A DNA stretch of 64,000 bases from Trileptium ribeirensis (lineage: Eukaryota; Nematoda; Enoplea; Enoplida; Thoracostomopsidae): contig JASANE010003112.1 of NCBI GenBank assembly GCA_030248225.1, forward strand, positions 100,282 through 164,281, in the 5' to 3' direction. Every line of letters begins with the position of its first letter. Within the stretch, counting starts at the first letter, position 1. Below the pieces are notes generated by a model that was given only the letters and a program-made list of their open reading frames with translations, was not told the DNA's origin and did not search any database. Made by a program: the position numbers and the translations under genes. Below, one piece after another: positions 59,904 through 64,000 of this stretch.

Positions 59904-60927
59904 TGTGACGTGGTTTGCTCTACCTTGTCTAAATTAAAGCGATTTTTAACCGCGTTCATGAGTGTCCATTTTTGGGTATCCAAACCTATCCCATGAGCAA
60001 TATTACTATGGGGACGTTTATTTAACAATATTGTTTATCATCTGTGTCAAGCATATACTGTATGATATGTGCTTGGTTGTTGTTTGTGAATGTGTATAAA
60101 AATCTTTGTATTGTATAAGTTTATTTCTATACGAAGTGTATACATAATATGTTTATGAATTTGTTGTGTGTCGGAACGTAGTGTATGTATGCAGTACCTT
60201 CTGTCATGTTTACGTTTCTATGTTCACTTAATGCATTTCGCTTGTGTGGTGGAACTTTTGTACAGTTTGCAGGAGCAATTTTAAAACTTAGCTAATATTG
60301 AAGGAGTTTTGCAGGAGTAACAAAATTACGAGAGTTTTATGCGAGGCTAACTCATAGAATTTAAATATATCGAATTTGAGTGTAAGGGTTGGGTGCCTTA
60401 AGCATTAGGCTTACATTAGCGGATATGTGTATGTGTATCTGCTGGATTTTCGAATAAAATCTTAAATTTTGTTTATACTTAGGAATTCGGGGAATTTCAT
60501 AAAAACTCATTCTCTAACAACTAAACTTCACTTATGTTTAAGAGGGAATTTTAGGGGAGTGGAACCAGAGTAAAACTTGGAAAACTTATTATGTAATTTC
60601 GACCGCTTAGAGAAATCAATAGGGAGAAAATTGGGAGTAAACCTCTACCTCGGGTATTTAAGCGGTTGCGCAGTTAGATCAGGGCCTCAGTCGGCCTCAG
60701 AAGCTGCGCGATCAAGGTGAGTACGGTTCAGCCGTTTATGTGTCTTATATGTGTATTATTTGAATTGTGTTGTACTGATAGAAATAAACGAGTTTATTAT
60801 AAGTGGTGACATACTAAGGCCTTAGGATTAAGCTCACAAAATAAAATATCTCTTGGTGCTCGCATTGTAGTAGTTTTGTGTGTAATCTACGGTGGGACTA
60901 AACACCCCTAGGACCACGTAGGTTACA
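59904..60927 (+). mobile_element. 5' LTR of an LTR retrotransposon
   Basis: The LTR begins TGTGACGTGG directly after the minisatellite sequence CTAGCTAT and ends CACGTAGGTTACA, giving short inverted TG...CA ends (TGTGAC / GTTACA). Length is 1024 bp. A TATA-like TATTTAAG lies at about 60655, with a likely start site near 60680. AATAAA at 60784-60789 can serve as the polyadenylation signal, so the U3-R-U5 order is visible. A primer-binding site follows immediately. The 3' LTR is outside the window. Confidence 0.85.
60655..60662 (+). promoter_or_regulatory. TATA-like box in LTR U3
   Basis: TATTTAAG is followed about 20-25 bases later by GTTAGATCAGGG, a plausible start region. It is placed about 125 bases before the AATAAA signal, the spacing expected for an R region in an LTR. 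Confidence 0.5.
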
Positions 60928-60930
60928 TTT

Positions 60931-60949
60931 TGGTGCCGCAAGCCTGGAC
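60931..60949 (+). other. Primer-binding site
   Basis: TGGTGCCGCAAGCCTGGAC begins three bases after the LTR end. A PBS normally starts TGG, complementary to the CCA end of a tRNA primer, and TGGTGCCG is a common form in invertebrate LTR elements. I cannot name the tRNA. Confidence 0.65.
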
Positions 60950-61091
60950 GAACTACTAACAAGGGCAAACTTCAGTTGGTCAAATAGTCTCTGATTCAAA
61001 ATAATATTGGTGAATTATTAAAAAACTTGGGAGGAGCCCATAGTGTTTCAACTATTATTTTCATGCGATTGGATGTGTACTGAAAAAAACA

Positions 61092-61841
61092 ATGTATTTT
61101 GATGCAAATGGGATTGGAGGGGCAGGCCAAAGACAACCTAATATTTTTGAAGCTGAAGATATCCCTCTTTATTACGGAAATTTCGGAGATGATTTTGAGA
61201 AATGGATAGGTATATTTGAACGTATTTCATTTGCTAATGAGTGGTCAAAAGTTGAGATGGCTCGCATTCTACCGGCATTTTTGCGCAGCGATGCTGCTTA
61301 GAAATGGGAAAATATGTCTTGTGAAATTAAGAAAAATTATGATCTTTTGAAAACCAATTTATTTGAAATTTTAGCACCGAAGTATGTCACATATAATTAT
61401 GGTGCACAATTGAGGGAGAGGTCGCAAGGATTTAATGAGCCAGTTGAAACTTATGCAAAAGATATTGAACACCTGGTTACGAAAGCTTATCCTACATTCT
61501 CTAAAGAAACTAGGGACATAATTGCCTTAGAAAATTTCCTATGCGGATTGAACAAAACAATTCGCCGATTTGTGTTATCTGCCAGGCCTAAGTCATTTCA
61601 AATGGCTATAGTTGAGGCGCTTAAGCAAGAGTGTATTGAAAACTCTTTATGTTCGATTGAGGTGGAACATTTGGAACAAAATTTAAGGCCAACTGACAGT
61701 AAGTACCACAAATGTTTTCAAAAGCTTAACAGATTGCAATTCAGTAAAAAACTTAAATATAATAAAATGTTTGCATGTGATGTGGAAAGATCGAAGAATA
61801 ATAAGCAACGCTGCTGCGGAAAATGTCCTAAGCAGTACTGA
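61092..61841 (+). pseudogene. gag of Ty3/gypsy-like retrotransposon, one internal stop
   Basis: The first ATG after the primer-binding site opens a frame of 249 codons. It has the usual gag opening (IPLYYGNFGDDFEKWIGIFE, then a Trp and LPAFL), which aligns with the capsid N-domain pattern of gypsy elements. A TAG at 61299-61301 interrupts it in phase just before KWENM. After that the frame continues with AQLRERSQGFNEPVETYAKD and IALENFLCGLNKTIRRFVLS, typical of the capsid C-domain. The end is Lys/Cys-rich (NKQRCCGKCPKQ), suggesting a decayed zinc knuckle without the expected His. The product would form the particle around element RNA. The stop suggests a recently disabled copy. Confidence 0.78.
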
Positions 61842-62982
61842 AAGTTTTTCCTCACGTTTTACAATTTCCTGTATGAATCGAATTGTGGGAACACCAAGGG
61901 GTTCAAAGACAGATTTCAGATGTAAAAATCCAAATGCCGAATTGAATCTATGGCGGTACCAACGCAGTGCCCTCGGATCTCAGAATGTACCACAACCCGT
62001 GAATGATTATTTATGTGCTAAACCGCAACACCATCAAGCAATCTTAACTTATGGAGGCAATCAGTATGGTAACGCTGAGATAAGTGTAACAGAAAGCTGT
62101 GAATCTAAACAGAGGTTAGTGGATAATTTTATCCCAAAGGAAACACATGTGGACATCTCGGTAAAAAAACGGGTGTTGATTAACCCTGTGTTTATTAATC
62201 TAGCTCAGCGAGTTGCTCCATTAAGGTGCTCAAAAGTGATATTTCTGGGAAATTGCAATAATGTCTCTGAGTTGAAGGAAAGTAAAAAATTTTCCTAATT
62301 TTTTACAGGTTTGGAATTGACCTCTACAAATAAAGAACTTGTGCTAGCAAATATGCCGATGTTTAAAAATATCTTTGCTAAATTTAATGACCTGGTCGTG
62401 AAATATATTGCAGTGCGTGTGCCTACCAATGTAAACGTCGATGTGATGGAGTATGATGTTATTATATGTATGCGATTTCTTTCTAGGTTTTTAGAATTTT
62501 ATATTGCGGTCAAGGTCATCCAGATCTGTCGAGCTCGAGAAGCGTGTCGGGATATACAATGTTATGTAATGTCGTGGTACGTTATGGGTCAAATCACTTT
62601 TGATGGCCACGCCTTTTGCGGTTTACAATGTGTCATCTGCGCTCAAAGTCCATATTCTTTACCGATGAAATGTAGGTTTTTTAACTATGACAACCAAGGA
62701 AAGGTAGCTACACAATCAGGTAAGCTGGTGTCTATTAGACTGTGGTTAATACATGATTCTTATCCAAAAAAATGGAATGGTTGTGGCAGCAAATATGAGA
62801 TCCCTAAGAATTTCTATATTTTTGGTCGTGATATAGGAACATCCAAGTATAATTTGTGTAAAATTCATTTTAAACACTTACAATGTTCACAAAATACCAA
62901 AACATTTCTGAGAAATTTAAAAAGGAAAATTGAATCCAGTTTAATTGGCTTCGTAAGTCCCTTCCTGGGTGATATAACATGA
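61771..62982 (+). pseudogene. Protease-like remnant of the retrotransposon, one internal stop
   Basis: This frame is +1 to gag and overlaps its end by 71 bases, the normal place for protease-polymerase. It is open to 62298 (TAA) and, in the same phase, from 62299 to 62982. Near 62320-62500 the pieces ELVLANMPMF and YDVIICMRFLSRF match the order of a retropepsin flap and tail (usual form DVIIGMDFL). The catalytic Asp-Thr/Ser-Gly is not recognisable upstream (only VIFLGN), so the enzyme is not intact. No reverse transcriptase motif follows. It may be a decayed or internally deleted copy. Confidence 0.45.
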
Positions 62983-64000
62983 ATATTTGCGTAGAAAGTA
63001 AATTTTATTGGCTCAAGGTATATTCAGCTTAGTATAGATATTGGTTTTTTGTAATTTAAAGGGACTTCGGTGAAAAGTGCAGTTGAATTTTGATAAGTGA
63101 ATACTGCCATCTATTTTTTTACTGAGGGTAATGGAAAGTGCTATTTCGATATTACATCTCGGGATACTTGGGCCGCCAATAGTTGATCATTTTTGGCAAA
63201 TTTAAAAGTGGAATGAGAAAGACTATTACAGATAAAGTTATTTTAAGGGTTTAAGTAAAAATTGTCTGTCTTTAGACCGTGTATTCTACATATTTTTAAA
63301 ACCATGACACATCGCAAATTTCCGGCAATAACATTTCCTGTTAAATATCATCACGGCTTAGTGTCCTAATGGGTTATTAAATTGTAAGATAGAATAACTC
63401 AAATGACAGTAAATTTCTCAGTTATAGTCAAAAGTTTTATGCTTGCATGCCTAGCTTTAAAAATGAACAATATAAAATTTTAGAGTTTCGGAATCTGAGC
63501 AATATAAGAGATCTACAGTATCTGAATTGGTACAATGAATCAAAATAAAAAAGGTTTCAAATTTTTGATAAGACTGGTATATGAATGAGCGTTAAGTTAA
63601 TAGCCATTTCGGGCATTAGGTTTGGGACAGAAAAATAGTTTAAGGTTGTGGTTGCTAACAAAAATATTTTTAGGGTCGAGTATCAAAGTAAATTAAGCCC
63701 TTTTGACATTGCAATATTATGAAATGTGTGGAGATATTGCATTTTACGTCATGCGACACTGCTTTTAGAACAAAACAAGCGTTTTGTGTATGGTATTACT
63801 AAAATTTCATTCGTTACCTACATCAGCATTTTGATTTACGGTCAAATTAAACAGCCTAATAATTGATATGCAACTAAAAAATTTGAAAGCTTAAACTTCT
63901 ATACGTTGCCAATTTTTTATAAAGAAGCGTTGCTTCTCAGTTTGGTGTTTCCAGGTTTTTTAGGATTCCAATAAAGTTTCTATTCATAACCGCAAACTGT
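62983..64000. other. No gene seen (possibly interior of the retrotransposon)
   Basis: AT-rich with no open frame worth noting and no repeat of the LTR. Polymerase genes would be expected here in a complete element but are not visible; the 3' LTR must lie beyond the edge. Confidence 0.45.

Overview
The window is animal nuclear DNA. It is AT-rich, has no operons and only short open frames, and is packed with eukaryotic transposons: an AP-endonuclease LINE, an LTR retrotransposon, TWA-target MITEs, tRNA-headed short elements and several satellites. The one convincing host gene is a secreted neuropeptide precursor on the minus strand (35943-36371) that encodes five short YRF-amide peptides. Such FMRFamide-like precursors are typical of protostome invertebrates. 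The hexapeptide form recalls flatworm-like or other lophotrochozoan RFamides, but I cannot fix the phylum from this sequence.

Layout. 1-5760 is a giant imperfect palindrome: two arms of about 2.65 kb around a 0.45 kb loop. The left arm may continue before base 1. 5.8-9.5 kb holds related inverted-repeat material, which reappears at 44.2-46.1 kb. 11.8-12.1 kb is a long hairpin. 12.65-16.38 kb is a tandem array of about 13 units of roughly 290 bp, each with a tRNA-like head (pol III A and B boxes). Related copies lie at 18.3 kb and, as a tandem pair on the other strand, at 24.2-24.75 kb. 19.6-23.56 kb is a nearly full-length but frameshifted CR1-like LINE on the minus strand (PHD-finger ORF1, then endonuclease and reverse transcriptase). 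25.0-25.8 kb is a 160-bp satellite. 29.6-41 kb mixes MITEs, foldback-type inverted repeats, short tandem duplications, a family of phased A-tract/GC-rich composite repeats, and the neuropeptide gene. 46.75-47.83 kb carries four 180-bp repeats that form a 60-residue cysteine-rich reading frame, interrupted by a stop. 48.5-49.0 kb is a 7 x 71 bp array. 52.4-59.9 kb is a very long 24-bp minisatellite with two MITE copies trapped in a segmental duplication. An LTR retrotransposon (5' LTR 59904-60927, then gag and a protease remnant) is inserted into the minisatellite and runs toward the right edge.

Functionally, the neuropeptide gene is the only part that looks intact and selected. The rest is mainly a record of transposition, foldback formation and tandem amplification. 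Observations most worth a second look are: the giant palindrome and its relatives; the tRNA-headed element with TTAA and inverted termini that exists as tandem arrays; the neuropeptide precursor; the in-frame 60-residue repeats; the 71-bp array with repeated mini-ORFs or microexon-like segments; and the dated nesting of MITE, duplication and LTR element in the 24-bp minisatellite. All coordinates of repeat edges were judged by eye and may be off by some tens of bases.
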